The notes: a model not told the origin generated them from the sequence alone. Shown: positions 34,339 to 45,043, counted from the stretch's first letter. The stretch: 64,000 bases of DNA from Bacteroidales bacterium (GCA_017509685.1 JAFWPA010000009.1:62001-126000); one strand, 5' to 3'. Numbers and translations are program-made.

Positions 34339-37056
34339 TTAGAAAGTGATTTGAAGGCCCGCACACACGCTCATAGCCGACGGATAACCATAGCTTGTGG
34401 TCTCCGGATCCATCTTGTATTTCCACAGGAGAGGGCTTAAGGTTAACAGGTCCTGGCCCTGCACAAATACGCGGAGTATATCGGAACCGGACTTGCCAAA
34501 CGGAATGTTGTATCCCACTTCCACGTTGGACAGACGCAGATAGGTGTTTTTCTTGACCCAGAAAGAGCTGGGACGGTAATTGTTGTCGTTCTGCCGGGTG
34601 GTCAGACGGGGGTAAGTGGCTGTGTTGCGAGTGTCCAGTTTCACTTCGGGATAATAGACCCAGGCCTCTTTGGCCCAGTCGAATGCCGTACTGTAGTTGA
34701 CAAAAGGTTGCCAGGCATTATTGTCCAGCAGGTTCACGGTAGAACCCGCTGTGCCGGTGAACAGGATTGAAAAGTCGAAGCGACGGAAGGACAGGTTGGC
34801 TCCAAAACTGAAGGAGAACATAGGATAGGCCGGATTGCCGTTCCAGACAATGTCCGTATCGTCAATATAGCCATCCCCATCCTGGTCCTTATACTTGAGG
34901 TCTCCCGGCTGGACTTCACCAAACAGCGGAACGGGCAGTCCCATTTTCAGTTCACCGTCCAGGTCAAAATCGGAAATGTCGTAGAAGCCCAGGCATTCGA
35001 GTCCCATCCGGGAACCGTAGGGATGACCTGTACGCTTATTGTATGCATACTTGGCCCCTACCTCGCCCATTTCCAGAATACGGTTGCGGGCAAAGAGGAA
35101 ATTGCCGAAGACGGAATACCCGAAATCGCCACGGGTATCGCTGAAGATGAAACTGGCATCCACACCGTGGTTGAACATTTTTCCGATATTGGAGTAATAG
35201 GTCTGGTTGCCGTCATAATCCATCAGCGTACGGTCCAGGGTAAGGATGTTGCTGCGGAGGTCCACGAAATAATCGGCCGTCAGCTTGAGCTTGCCCCACA
35301 GCGTCATATCGGTACCGATATTGGCCTTGAGGCTTCTCTCGGGCGCCACATTTTCATTGCCCTTGAACAAAGGACGGATACCGCTGGAACCACCGCCGAA
35401 AGAAGGTCCCATGCCGGTGACAAAACTTCCTGTCCAGGAGTAATACTGCTGGTAAAGGTATCGGCCGTTGGTTTGGAAACCATCGATATCCACATAGGCG
35501 TCCGTCGCGCCGGAAAGGCCCACAGAACCTCTCACGCGAATGTGATCCAGTACATTCCAACCCAGGGAAAGGCTGGGATAGAAGGCATACCGGTGACCGG
35601 GCGCATAGGCATCGCTGCCAAAAACGGAGAATCCCAGGGCAGCGTCAAAGCGTCCGTCATAGTCGTAGGAAAGACGGCCGCTGTAGTTAATGTAACGGTA
35701 TTTCCAGTTATAGAAGGAGGAACCGGTGCCATTGAAATCCGAAATATGGGCTTCCAGCTTAACTCCCAGGCGGTTCTTGTCAAATACACCATCCCAGCCT
35801 ACGGTGATATTACCCTGCATCCAACGCTCCTTTCCGGAAGACCAGTAACCATTGGAACGCAGATAGGTAGAAACGTCCGATGTCTGGGCCACACCGCCGT
35901 TGTAACGGGCATAAGTGCTTGTTTTGGCCGTATTTCCGATTGTCCTGGAATAGAAAGAGAATCCTTCCTGCAAATAGAGCCCCGGAATGAGGAACCCCAT
36001 GTTTTCCCGGAACTTGAAGTTGGCCTGCAGCACTTTGGTCCTGGAAGTCGTCCAGCCCAGTCCGGTGAGGGAGCCAACAGGGTTGTTGGGGTGCGTGGCC
36101 GTGCCCGAGAAGTTGTAGATGGGATCTGTCGCTTCCGGGTCGTATACGGGATAGATAATGGAAGGATAGGTCATGACATCGTTCACCAGGGAATAGACAC
36201 TGTAGTTGGGACGGGTTCTGTCTTCCAGTCTGCCACCCAGATCCACGCTCACGGTGAGCACGTCATTGAGTTTCATGTCCAGATTGGTTCTGAGGCCATA
36301 CTTCACAAAAGATACGTTATGCGTCCTGTCCGTGTTCTTCACATTCAAAAAACCCTGCTGGTTGGCATAGTCCAGCACCACGCTGTACTTGGCCAGGGAA
36401 GAACCACCACGGATGGAGAGGTTGGCATCGGCATAGATTCCGTGTTTGCGGAAAACTTGGTCGTACCAATCCACGTCAATACCATTACCGGCCTTGAGTT
36501 CATTCAAGACTTCGAAATCATAGAAGGGATCCCACTCACGGCCGTTGTCGTTGCAGTAGGCCTGATTGTAAAGCTGGGCATACTCGTATGATCTCAGCGG
36601 CTTGACTACATTGATGGGGGCCTGGACGCCGCCGCCCACCTTGAATGAGATGACCGGCGCACCTTCCCGACCGCGCTTGGTAGTGATAAATACCACCCCG
36701 TTGGCACCGTTCATGCCATAAGGGGCCAGGTCGGCCGCATCCTTCAGGATAGCGACAGACTCCACTTCCTCGGCCGAAATGTAGTTGATATATTCGCTCT
36801 GCACCTCAAATCCGTCCACGTAAATCTTCAAGGTATTGGCGCCCACTCCTTCGGCAAAGGAACCCATGCCACGGATCAGCATCCAGGCACTGCCGCTTCC
36901 GGGGATAGCGTCGGTGTTAATCACGATCAAACCCGGATACCGGCCCTCGAGCGATTTGGTGAAATTGGCTAGATCCTGTGAATAAGCCCGGAGGGAAAAC
37001 ATCAGGGCAAGGATTGCCGCAATAATGATGATGAGTCTTCTTTTCATGTTCTCCAT
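34339..37056 (-). CDS. SusC-type TonB-dependent transporter lacking the N-terminal extension (pair 2)
   Basis: 905 residues (or 902 from ATG 37047). After the signal peptide (RAYSQ) the plug domain starts at once: LANFTKSLEGRYPGLIV, then LKIYVDGFEVQSEYINYISAEEVESV and a GANGVVFITTKRG motif. The carboxypeptidase-like domain and obvious TonB box of most SusC proteins are missing. The barrel is complete to the C-terminal Phe. About 200 residues shorter than the SusC of pair 1. Confidence 0.88.
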   Translation of the reverse strand: MENMKRRLIIIIAAILALMFSLRAYSQDLANFTKSLEGRYPGLIVINTDAIPGSGSAWMLIRGMGSFAEGVGANTLKIYVDGFEVQSEYINYISAEEVESVAILKDAADLAPYGMNGANGVVFITTKRGREGAPVISFKVGGGVQAPINVVKPLRSYEYAQLYNQAYCNDNGREWDPFYDFEVLNELKAGNGIDVDWYDQVFRKHGIYADANLSIRGGSSLAKYSVVLDYANQQGFLNVKNTDRTHNVSFVKYGLRTNLDMKLNDVLTVSVDLGGRLEDRTRPNYSVYSLVNDVMTYPSIIYPVYDPEATDPIYNFSGTATHPNNPVGSLTGLGWTTSRTKVLQANFKFRENMGFLIPGLYLQEGFSFYSRTIGNTAKTSTYARYNGGVAQTSDVSTYLRSNGYWSSGKERWMQGNITVGWDGVFDKNRLGVKLEAHISDFNGTGSSFYNWKYRYINYSGRLSYDYDGRFDAALGFSVFGSDAYAPGHRYAFYPSLSLGWNVLDHIRVRGSVGLSGATDAYVDIDGFQTNGRYLYQQYYSWTGSFVTGMGPSFGGGSSGIRPLFKGNENVAPERSLKANIGTDMTLWGKLKLTADYFVDLRSNILTLDRTLMDYDGNQTYYSNIGKMFNHGVDASFIFSDTRGDFGYSVFGNFLFARNRILEMGEVGAKYAYNKRTGHPYGSRMGLECLGFYDISDFDLDGELKMGLPVPLFGEVQPGDLKYKDQDGDGYIDDTDIVWNGNPAYPMFSFSFGANLSFRRFDFSILFTGTAGSTVNLLDNNAWQPFVNYSTAFDWAKEAWVYYPEVKLDTRNTATYPRLTTRQNDNNYRPSSFWVKKNTYLRLSNVEVGYNIPFGKSGSDILRVFVQGQDLLTLSPLLWKYKMDPETTSYGYPSAMSVCAGLQITF

Positions 37057-37067
37057 GGTATTTTCTA

Positions 37068-38918
37068 TTAATAACCGGGATTCTGGGCAATGATTCCCTT
37101 ATTCACTTCATCCTGCCTGAACGGCTCCAGGAACCATTTCGGATGCCAATAACCTGTATAGGAATAGGCATCCCAGTAGGAAACGAGAGCGTCCATGGTG
37201 TTCTCACCGCCCACACGCAGGAAAGAAATCTCCGTCATGGGGCCACCCAGGATGCTGGTGCCGATTTCGGGGTGCTTCCAGTGTTTGACATCGTAGTACC
37301 GCTGGTTCTCCTCGAAGAACTCAAGGGCCTTTTCTCGGACAATGAGTTCCCGGAGTTTTGCCTGGTCCGTTTCCTCGACAGACGGAAGACCTGCACGGTT
37401 TCGGATGATGTTGAGATACTTGAGAGCATTGGAACTCTGGCCGATTTCGTTGTATGCCTCGGCCAGATGCAGATAGTTCTCGGCCAGGCGGAACAGCGGG
37501 AACTCGAACCAGCGTCGGGCGCCGGCCTTATAATAGAACTTGGTGGGAACGCCGATGGAACGGCCTTCGGTGGCACGGGACATGGAAGCGGCAATTTCTT
37601 CGCTTTCCGTGAAACTGCCCATGTACCAGATTCCCTCGTTCCAACGCGCGTCTCCGTCATTGGAACGGCCGAACTTGCCGGGCACGCAGATATCCACACG
37701 GAAACGGGGCTCGATCTTATCGATGTTGGCTGCAAAGTCGGAGATGGGACGGGGAGCGGCTTCCCCCACGACGGGCCAATCAATTTCTCCACCCTCCGTA
37801 TCACGGTACAAGCGGACAAAATTGGTGAGAACCCCACGCAGGGACCTTTCTCCGGCGTCTACGTAGGCCGACCAGTTGTAGCCTTCCGTCATATTGTTGT
37901 AGACCTGCTGGTCGGACTCGATCTTGAAGGCGAGGATGGTCTCGGGGCCGTTCAGTTCGGAAACACCCCTTCCGTAATCGCTTATAGCTTGTTCAAAACT
38001 GTTGCGATTCCCTTCCCCGGCGGTGAAAATGAGATGCTTGCCATGGGAAGCGCCCCAGTTGATCAGGGCCAGGTGGGCATCAATGGCATCCTGATACCGC
38101 TGCTGGTCATAGCCTCCCAGCCACACGAACTCTTCGTTGGCGTTGTAATCTATGCCAAATTCCTTGGGATAGGATTGAGGCGCATTGAACAGCGGACGGG
38201 ACGCGAAGGTGAGCACCCTTGCCCGCATGGCCAGGGCCGCACCTTTGGTGAGCCTGCCCTCCCACTTGTCTCCGCAACCGGGCTCAATATCGTACCAGCT
38301 GTCGGGAAGGCGCTTTTCCGCCTCTGCAATGAGTTCGAGGGTATAATCCAGCGTTTCCTGTGCCGTAGCACGGGGGAAATTGAGGTCGTCCGTCATCTGG
38401 TTGGCCTGGCGCACGATGGGAACACCGCCCCAACGCTGGAACATGCCCATATAACGATAGGCGATAAGGCCGTATGCCTCGCCCTTCATATACTCCTTCA
38501 TTTCGTCGGACAATTCCTGGCAGCTGTCCAGGTTGGCGAGAATGATCCAGCAGGCACGGATGACTTCCCAGTTTTCGTTAAAGTTGGCCGGTGCGCCCTG
38601 GAACTGACCCGACGCATCCAAGGTAGGAGTGGGTCCGTTTACCACCAGATTGTATCCGGCATGCCAGCTGTAGCCACGGGTAATCTCTCCGGAAAGCGAG
38701 GCCAGGGTACCGTGGTTGATGGCCCAGCCTTCCGGCAGACCTTCACGGAGACCCCGGTGGTAGGCTCTCCACAACATTCCCTCGGCGTCTTTCCGGGTAG
38801 AGAACACGTCTTCCAGATAAACGCTGCCAGTCACTTCCGGCATCTCCAGGAAGAGGTTACAGGAACCTCCGCCCAGAACTGCCGTCAAAACCAATGCAAT
38901 TATACTAGTCTTTTTCAT
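37068..38918 (-). CDS. SusD/RagB family outer-membrane lipoprotein (pair 1)
   Basis: 616 residues with lipobox Cys20 (GGGSC). Family motifs include GLIAYRYMGMFQRWGGVPIV and a C-terminal LIVREKALEFFEENQRYYDVKHW. Starts 12 bases after the SusC of pair 1. It is not a recent duplicate of the second SusD: lengths and interior sequences differ widely, so the two pairs may bind different parts of the target glycan. Confidence 0.93.
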   Translation of the reverse strand: MKKTSIIALVLTAVLGGGSCNLFLEMPEVTGSVYLEDVFSTRKDAEGMLWRAYHRGLREGLPEGWAINHGTLASLSGEITRGYSWHAGYNLVVNGPTPTLDASGQFQGAPANFNENWEVIRACWIILANLDSCQELSDEMKEYMKGEAYGLIAYRYMGMFQRWGGVPIVRQANQMTDDLNFPRATAQETLDYTLELIAEAEKRLPDSWYDIEPGCGDKWEGRLTKGAALAMRARVLTFASRPLFNAPQSYPKEFGIDYNANEEFVWLGGYDQQRYQDAIDAHLALINWGASHGKHLIFTAGEGNRNSFEQAISDYGRGVSELNGPETILAFKIESDQQVYNNMTEGYNWSAYVDAGERSLRGVLTNFVRLYRDTEGGEIDWPVVGEAAPRPISDFAANIDKIEPRFRVDICVPGKFGRSNDGDARWNEGIWYMGSFTESEEIAASMSRATEGRSIGVPTKFYYKAGARRWFEFPLFRLAENYLHLAEAYNEIGQSSNALKYLNIIRNRAGLPSVEETDQAKLRELIVREKALEFFEENQRYYDVKHWKHPEIGTSILGGPMTEISFLRVGGENTMDALVSYWDAYSYTGYWHPKWFLEPFRQDEVNKGIIAQNPGY

Positions 38919-38930
38919 ATCTGCATCCGT

Positions 38931-41900
38931 TTAGAAGTTAACATTAACGCCAAAGTTGACCGTACGGGTCAAGGGGAACACATAAGAAATGTTTCCTTCC
39001 GATCCGCCCAGATTGTCCTTCGTCTCCGGGTCGATACCGTAGCGGCTCATCTGGTCGAAGAACGTAAACAGGTTGTTGGCATTGGCATATACGCGGAGAC
39101 CGGAGATATGGGCGCGTTTCAGAACAGGCAACTCCTTGTTGAAGGTGTAGCCTATCTCTATGTTCTTGATGCGCAGGTGATCGGAAGCCAGAGCCCAGAG
39201 ATCGCTCTTAGGGCCAAAGTCATAGTGATCCTGGCTGGCGTCATATACGGCACGGGGATAGGTGACAGGAATGCCGGCAGCCACCTTATCGGCGGTCCAT
39301 CGTCCTTCATACTGCCACAGGAAGGCATTGCCCGCGCGTTTGAAGAAAGGACTGGTTATACGGGAGATGTAATACGAACCCATGGCCGTACCGGACAGGA
39401 CGACTTTCAGGTCGAATCCCTTATAACTGAAACCAATCTTTCCACCAAAGTTCATCAAAGGACGGTTGGGATAGCCGATGGGGCCCTGGTCTTTGTTGTC
39501 GATGACCCCGTCACCGTCCAGATCCACGTACTTGATGTCTCCCAGCGTCACGGCACCGGCAGACTGTGAGAAATACGGACGATTGTTCAGTTCCTCCAGG
39601 GTGTCGTAGAAACCGTCGGTCTTATATCCGTAGTACTGGCCGATACTGTGGCCTGTCTGGTTCATCCAGTCATAGGGATTGGGTGCCTCGGCCATATAGA
39701 TGATGGTGTTCTTCGCGTAAGTGAGGTTTCCCTCGACATAGTAGCTGAAATCCCCCACGCGGTCTTTCCAACCCAGAACCAGCTCATATCCCTGGTTCTT
39801 CACCTGTCCTACGTTGACGGCGGCTGTGTTCCAGGACGGGACGCCAAACGTCACGGGGATTACGCCCAGGGTGGTGAGGATGTCGCGACGGTTCTCGCTG
39901 AAATAATCTCCCGTGAAGTAAAGCCTGTCTCGGAACAGTTTGAGTTCCAGTCCGGCGCTGATTTTCTCGGATTTCTCCCAAGTAACGTCCGGATTGCCCA
40001 GAGCACCTTCTGCCGATCCATAATAGATGGTATTGTAGGCGTCTGTAGAAGTACCGAACTGATAGTAATTACTTTGCAGGGAACCGGAACTGGTGGTGCT
40101 GGTGAAGCTGCCGGGGCCCATGTTGATGGAATAGGTTCCCGGCAGATAAAGGTAGCGCTTGCCACCAATCTGGTCGTTACCCACCAGGCCATAACTGGCC
40201 CGCAGTTTTAGGAAAGTAAGGAAGTCGTTCTTGGGGAAGAAAGGCTCGTTGGTGAGGACGTAGCCCACGGAAGCAGCGGGGAAGAAACCAAAGCGATTTC
40301 CCTTGGCGAAGTTCTCCGTGCCGTTATACGCGAAGTTGAGTTCCACCATATAACGGGTATCGTAGTCGTACGTGATACGGGCCGATGTACCGATGAGGCC
40401 GCTGGGCGTATTGAAACTGTCCCCGGGCATCGTATACTTGGTGGCCCGGCCCAGCAGCAGACCGCCCACATTATGTTTGCCAAAGTTTCCCTGATAGTTG
40501 ATAACGATATCGGCATAAAAGTCGCGCATGCCGCCCCAGGAGCCGGAAGCATAATTGTCGGCCCCCACCGTTCCACCAAAGAACTCCAGTTCATTGGGAT
40601 TGGTGAGGCTGCGACGGACCGTATAGGCCGGAATGGAGTAGGACCGGACGGCCACCTTGCTGTAGTTTTCCTGATAGCGGAGACTGGCCTGTATATCCAG
40701 ACCTTTGACCAGATAAGACAGATCGTGCCGCAGGCGCATGGATACGTCCACCCGCGTGTTGGTAGTGGTGCCGATGGAGCGGCTCAGAAGAGCGGGGAGC
40801 CAGCCACCCGTCATCTCATTGTCCGTACGCTTGTGGAGGCCGTCCTGCACGGAATTCTGAGGATAATCGAAGTCCACGATGAGCTTGTCGTCCAGGACCA
40901 TACTCCTGTTGGTGAAGGGATTACCCTCGTAGATAATCTGCATGATGCCGCTATAACGGCTATACAGGGAGCCTGTTCCCGGACCGGTTGTAGAACCGAA
41001 CTGGCCACTGGTATTCACGGAAAGGGTGGTGTGGTCGAAGATGTCCACATCGATATTGGCCCTCACGTTATAGCGCTGATAGCGGGATCCCGTCTGGACG
41101 CCGAAATAATTGGCGTTCTGCATAATGGACTGCTGGTCGAAATAATTGAGGGACACATAGTATTTCATTCGCTCGGCACCGCCGGAAACACTCACGTTGG
41201 CCGACCACTGGGGTGCCACCCGGCTATAGAGTTCCGCATACGCGTCCGAAGTACCATAATAGAGAGCCTCGCTGTTGAGCAGCTGCTGCCGCTGTGCATC
41301 AGTGAGGTTGGGCATGGCCGCCACCTCTGCAGGCGTAAAATCGCGGTTATTCTGGAATTTCCACAAGTCGTCATCTGTAAAGAGGTAATTCATGAGCGGT
41401 GTACTGCCATATCCCGCTACCTCATTATATATAGCCTCGTTCCTGAACAGCGCGTATTCATAGGAGGACAATCCCCGCTGGACATTGGTTGCACTGGTGA
41501 TGCCGAAGTTACCGGAGAAACTCACTTTGGGCGCACCTTTCTGACCACGGCGGGTAGTAATGATGATTACGCCATTCGCAGCCCTGATACCGTAAACGGC
41601 CGTGGAGGATGCATCCTTCAAGACGCTGATACCAAGGATATCATTGGCATTGAGGCCATTCAGGATACTCATCGCCTGGCTTGTGGGCTGTTCGATGCCA
41701 TCGATGACAATGAGCGGAGAGGTGTTTCCGGAATAGGAGGAGATGCCCCTGATGGCAATTTCCGCCGCATCCTGTCCCGGTTCGCCGGAAACCGTGACGG
41801 CGCTGAGGCCGGGGGTGATACCCACCAGGGCCGAGGATACGTTGGCCACGGGGGCCTGAATCACATCATCGCCCGTTACCATGGTAATGGCGCCGGTAAC

Positions 41901-42293
41901 ATTCACCCTCTTCTGGGTAGCGAATGCTGTGACCACCGTTTCTTCAATGAGCATCAGGTCGTCCTCAAGAACAATCCTTAAAGGACGGCCCTGCGCTGCC
42001 CGGAAGCTGTAGTCCTTATAACCTATGCAAGTTACCAGGACATTGGCGCCCGCTTTCAGCTCCAGCGAGAAACGACCGGCGGCATCTGTCATGACGCCGT
42101 TGTTGCTGTCCTGCTCCAGAACGGTAGCACCTATAACAGGTTCTCCGGACTGATCCACAATGATTCCAGTGACAACAATTCTCTGCTGTGAAGCTGCTCT
42201 CTCCGACTGTGCCAGAGCGTCAAGAGCCGCCGGCCCGGCTTCTATTATAAAGACAACCAGGGCGGCAAAGGTGCAGAATAACAGTTTTCTCAT
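38931..42293 (-). CDS. SusC-type TonB-dependent transporter (pair 1)
   Basis: 1120 residues. After the signal peptide come the carboxypeptidase D-like domain (GIIVDQSGEPVIGATVL), a probable TonB box (ETVVTAFATQKR), the plug (SPLIVIDGIEQP, VLKDASSTAVYGIRAANGVI) and a full beta-barrel ending in VNF. It imports oligosaccharides across the outer membrane with energy from TonB. First gene of the minus-strand locus, divergent from the regulator at 42421; the 127-bp gap holds both promoters, with a TTG plus CAAATTTG pair for this gene. Confidence 0.95.
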   Translation of the reverse strand: MRKLLFCTFAALVVFIIEAGPAALDALAQSERAASQQRIVVTGIIVDQSGEPVIGATVLEQDSNNGVMTDAAGRFSLELKAGANVLVTCIGYKDYSFRAAQGRPLRIVLEDDLMLIEETVVTAFATQKRVNVTGAITMVTGDDVIQAPVANVSSALVGITPGLSAVTVSGEPGQDAAEIAIRGISSYSGNTSPLIVIDGIEQPTSQAMSILNGLNANDILGISVLKDASSTAVYGIRAANGVIIITTRRGQKGAPKVSFSGNFGITSATNVQRGLSSYEYALFRNEAIYNEVAGYGSTPLMNYLFTDDDLWKFQNNRDFTPAEVAAMPNLTDAQRQQLLNSEALYYGTSDAYAELYSRVAPQWSANVSVSGGAERMKYYVSLNYFDQQSIMQNANYFGVQTGSRYQRYNVRANIDVDIFDHTTLSVNTSGQFGSTTGPGTGSLYSRYSGIMQIIYEGNPFTNRSMVLDDKLIVDFDYPQNSVQDGLHKRTDNEMTGGWLPALLSRSIGTTTNTRVDVSMRLRHDLSYLVKGLDIQASLRYQENYSKVAVRSYSIPAYTVRRSLTNPNELEFFGGTVGADNYASGSWGGMRDFYADIVINYQGNFGKHNVGGLLLGRATKYTMPGDSFNTPSGLIGTSARITYDYDTRYMVELNFAYNGTENFAKGNRFGFFPAASVGYVLTNEPFFPKNDFLTFLKLRASYGLVGNDQIGGKRYLYLPGTYSINMGPGSFTSTTSSGSLQSNYYQFGTSTDAYNTIYYGSAEGALGNPDVTWEKSEKISAGLELKLFRDRLYFTGDYFSENRRDILTTLGVIPVTFGVPSWNTAAVNVGQVKNQGYELVLGWKDRVGDFSYYVEGNLTYAKNTIIYMAEAPNPYDWMNQTGHSIGQYYGYKTDGFYDTLEELNNRPYFSQSAGAVTLGDIKYVDLDGDGVIDNKDQGPIGYPNRPLMNFGGKIGFSYKGFDLKVVLSGTAMGSYYISRITSPFFKRAGNAFLWQYEGRWTADKVAAGIPVTYPRAVYDASQDHYDFGPKSDLWALASDHLRIKNIEIGYTFNKELPVLKRAHISGLRVYANANNLFTFFDQMSRYGIDPETKDNLGGSEGNISYVFPLTRTVNFGVNVNF

Positions 42294-42392
42294 GCCAAGT
42301 AGTTAAAGGTTGTGAATTAGTGACTTATGAGGTCAATGCAAATTTGACTAAAACAAATTAGACCCAAGTGCTTATTATTTCCATAAAAAGTC

Positions 42393-42400
42393 TATTTTTG
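42393..42400 (+). promoter_or_regulatory. -7 box (TATTTTTG) of the PUL regulator
   Basis: Exact TAnnTTTG 20 bases before the GTG start at 42421. Confidence 0.6.
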
Positions 42401-42420
42401 TACAAAAAATATAATGGACC

Positions 42421-45015
42421 GTGAAAAAGACTCTATTTTCGTTTATCCTTATACTTCAATTTTGGAGTTTGCAGGCAAACAGCTATTATTGCAAGCAAAT
42501 CAGCGTGGAGAACGGCCTCTCCCAGTCTTCCGTAACGGACGTCATCTATGACGGAAGAGGAGCACTCTGGATAGGGACAAGATTTGGTCTTAACGAATAC
42601 CGCAACGGAAAACTGCGCGTCTTTATGGATGACGGCAGCAACCGGATCATGGGAAATTATATTTATTTGCTCCATAATGACGCGCAAGGGGATCTGTGGG
42701 TCTCTACAGACAAGGGACTGTTCCGTTATGATTCGTCGTCCGACTCCTTTTCACGCATCAGCGAAAATCAAGTCACCTGCGCCGTGAATACCGAGTCCGG
42801 CATCTGGTTTGGAGCCCACTTCGGGCTTAGTTTCTATTCGTATGGGAACGATACCTTTACAGAATGGGCATCCGATATCTATACGGATTATCAGGCGCTC
42901 TATCTATACAGGGGAAAACTGCTTTCGCTGGATAAAAAAGAAGGTCCCGCGCTAGGCTATGGAGAAGAGACCGAAAGGATGGATGTGAAAGAGCTCACGG
43001 ACGGACGGATGATCATGGCATCAGCCCTGGAGGGAGATGTGCTGTATATGTCCATCTTGAATTACGGAGTTATAGGCTACAGTCTCACAGAAAAACAGAC
43101 CGTCTTTACCCTGATGCATGGAGAAAAGGGACTTCCCAGAGAGCCCCTGCTTGCGATGCTTGTCATTGACGACTCGCTGTGGATGGGATTTGACGGAGCC
43201 AGCGTCCAGGCGCTGAACCTGAAAGACTACAGCATTAAAACCATTGAACGCCAGCCGGAACAGGCGGGTGGACACATCCCGTTGTCTGTCACCAAACTGT
43301 ACCGTGACCCGCTAGGCAATGTATGGATCGGCAGCGTCCGTTCCGGTCTGGTTGGTCTCAAGCGCTCCCCCATCAGGACCTTCGACCTTACCCATTCTAA
43401 ACCTTCCGTAGAGAATGTCATCATTGACATATTCCCTTCCCGGGATGGAAACATTTATCTGGGAACTGACGGCAGTGGTGTGGGCCGATACATTCCCCAG
43501 ACCGGCATTACCCTTTCCTCCAGCATGGAAGACATGAAAGTCACTTCTGTCGCCGACTATGACGATGATTACCTCATCATCGCCACCTACAATCATGGCT
43601 TTTTCATGATGGACAGAAAGACTTCGGCCATCCGCCCCTTTATCATCATAGACAGGAAGACCAACCAGGTAGAATGCTATAGCAGCAATGCCCCCACTCT
43701 CTACAATCTGGAAGACGGGAATATCCTTTTCCTGACCGTTCATACCTATATATATAATATGCGTACGCGGCAGTTTATCCAGTTGGAAGATTTGACGGAG
43801 GAAAAAGGCACCGAACTGCTGGCCATCGGTCCGGCTAACGGGACCTTCTATGCCTACTCATCGGCAGGACTCTTCACCATCGACTTACAAGCCAGAACGC
43901 TGAGTCTTATCTACGAGCCCGATATTCAGACCGGAAGTATCAACACCGCTGTCTTTCACGGAGGGCTCATCTGGTTTGGAACCAATTATGGACTGTTCTC
44001 CTTTGATCCCAGAAGCCAGCATGTAAGCAAAACGGAATCCGGACTGTTTTCCAGAGTAAGCCGCCTGGAGAGCAACCGATCGGACAATCTGTGGATTGCT
44101 GCAGACAACACGCTATTCCTCAGCCGGAACGGGCGGATAGAGATGACCGGAGAAAACCGGGGAGTACCTGCTAACGAAATCCTGTCCAGCGCCTGCTTGC
44201 CAAACGGAACCGTTTACTTGGGAGGGACTGCCGGATTGATTGAAATAGGCGCGGACTGCTATTTTGACATGGGAGAGAATAAGGTGGTCCAATTAAGGGA
44301 TGTTTCTTCCAGAACTCTCAAACTTCCTTATAATTATTCTTCACTGGTCATCCGGGTAGACCTGGCAGGAGCCGACCCCTATGAAAAAAACCTCTTCAGA
44401 TTTCATCTGTCAGGGACCTCTGAAATATCAACGGATACGTTTGACGACAGCATTTCGCTCCCCGCCCTCAAGTCCGGGCATTATAAGCTGGATGTCTCCT
44501 ATTTAAGGTCGGACGGGACCTGGAGCTTACCGCAACAAGTATCCTCCCTGCACATCCTGAGGCCTTGGTATGCCTCCGATGTCATGATACTGATTTATGT
44601 CATCTTCGGCCTGGGCCTTATCATCTTCATCATCGACCGTGTGAGTCGGAAAAGGGTAAAGGCCATGGAAGAGAGACTTCGCGCAAGAGATATAGAATTT
44701 ACCAACAAATTTGAAAAGTACCTGGATGAACATCTGGCAGACTCGCAGCTTACCGTAGAAAAGATTGCCAAGGAGATGGCTCTTAGCCGTGCGTCACTCT
44801 ACTACAAGATGAACTCGGTCTACGGGAAGGGTGTGGCAGAAATAGTGGAAGATAAAAGAATGGCCAAAGCCGAAGAACTGCTCCGCTCCAGTTCACTCTC
44901 CGTACTGGATATATCAGAAAAAGTAGGCTATTCCACTTCCCGTTATTTCAGCACCCGTTTCAAACAAACCCACAACGGACTCACACCCCTAAAATATAGG
45001 CAGATGAACAGATAA
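42421..45015 (+). CDS. PUL regulator: periplasmic beta-propeller, one TM and AraC domain (SusR/HTCS-like, no kinase)
   Basis: 864 residues from GTG 42421. Signal-like N-terminus, then Reg_prop propeller repeats (VYDGRGALWIGTRFGLNEY, DAQGDLWVSTDKGLFRYD, and more to about residue 640), a Y_Y_Y-like domain, one TM helix (about 720-741) and a C-terminal AraC helix-turn-helix ending in NGLTPLKYRQMNR. Histidine kinase and receiver domains of a classic hybrid two-component system are absent, so the propeller signal goes to the DNA-binding domain through the membrane helix. It is divergent from susC and likely activates this locus on oligosaccharide binding. Confidence 0.88.
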   Translation: MKKTLFSFILILQFWSLQANSYYCKQISVENGLSQSSVTDVIYDGRGALWIGTRFGLNEYRNGKLRVFMDDGSNRIMGNYIYLLHNDAQGDLWVSTDKGLFRYDSSSDSFSRISENQVTCAVNTESGIWFGAHFGLSFYSYGNDTFTEWASDIYTDYQALYLYRGKLLSLDKKEGPALGYGEETERMDVKELTDGRMIMASALEGDVLYMSILNYGVIGYSLTEKQTVFTLMHGEKGLPREPLLAMLVIDDSLWMGFDGASVQALNLKDYSIKTIERQPEQAGGHIPLSVTKLYRDPLGNVWIGSVRSGLVGLKRSPIRTFDLTHSKPSVENVIIDIFPSRDGNIYLGTDGSGVGRYIPQTGITLSSSMEDMKVTSVADYDDDYLIIATYNHGFFMMDRKTSAIRPFIIIDRKTNQVECYSSNAPTLYNLEDGNILFLTVHTYIYNMRTRQFIQLEDLTEEKGTELLAIGPANGTFYAYSSAGLFTIDLQARTLSLIYEPDIQTGSINTAVFHGGLIWFGTNYGLFSFDPRSQHVSKTESGLFSRVSRLESNRSDNLWIAADNTLFLSRNGRIEMTGENRGVPANEILSSACLPNGTVYLGGTAGLIEIGADCYFDMGENKVVQLRDVSSRTLKLPYNYSSLVIRVDLAGADPYEKNLFRFHLSGTSEISTDTFDDSISLPALKSGHYKLDVSYLRSDGTWSLPQQVSSLHILRPWYASDVMILIYVIFGLGLIIFIIDRVSRKRVKAMEERLRARDIEFTNKFEKYLDEHLADSQLTVEKIAKEMALSRASLYYKMNSVYGKGVAEIVEDKRMAKAEELLRSSSLSVLDISEKVGYSTSRYFSTRFKQTHNGLTPLKYRQMNR

Positions 45016-45043
45016 ATCTTTGTTTGATGGTTGCCAAAGATTT
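45014..45043 (+). terminator. AT-rich hairpin after the PUL regulator
   Basis: Inverted repeat AAATCTTTG / CAAAGATTT separated by 12 bases, starting at the regulator stop. No U-tract of note, so it is a weak terminator candidate. Confidence 0.35.
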
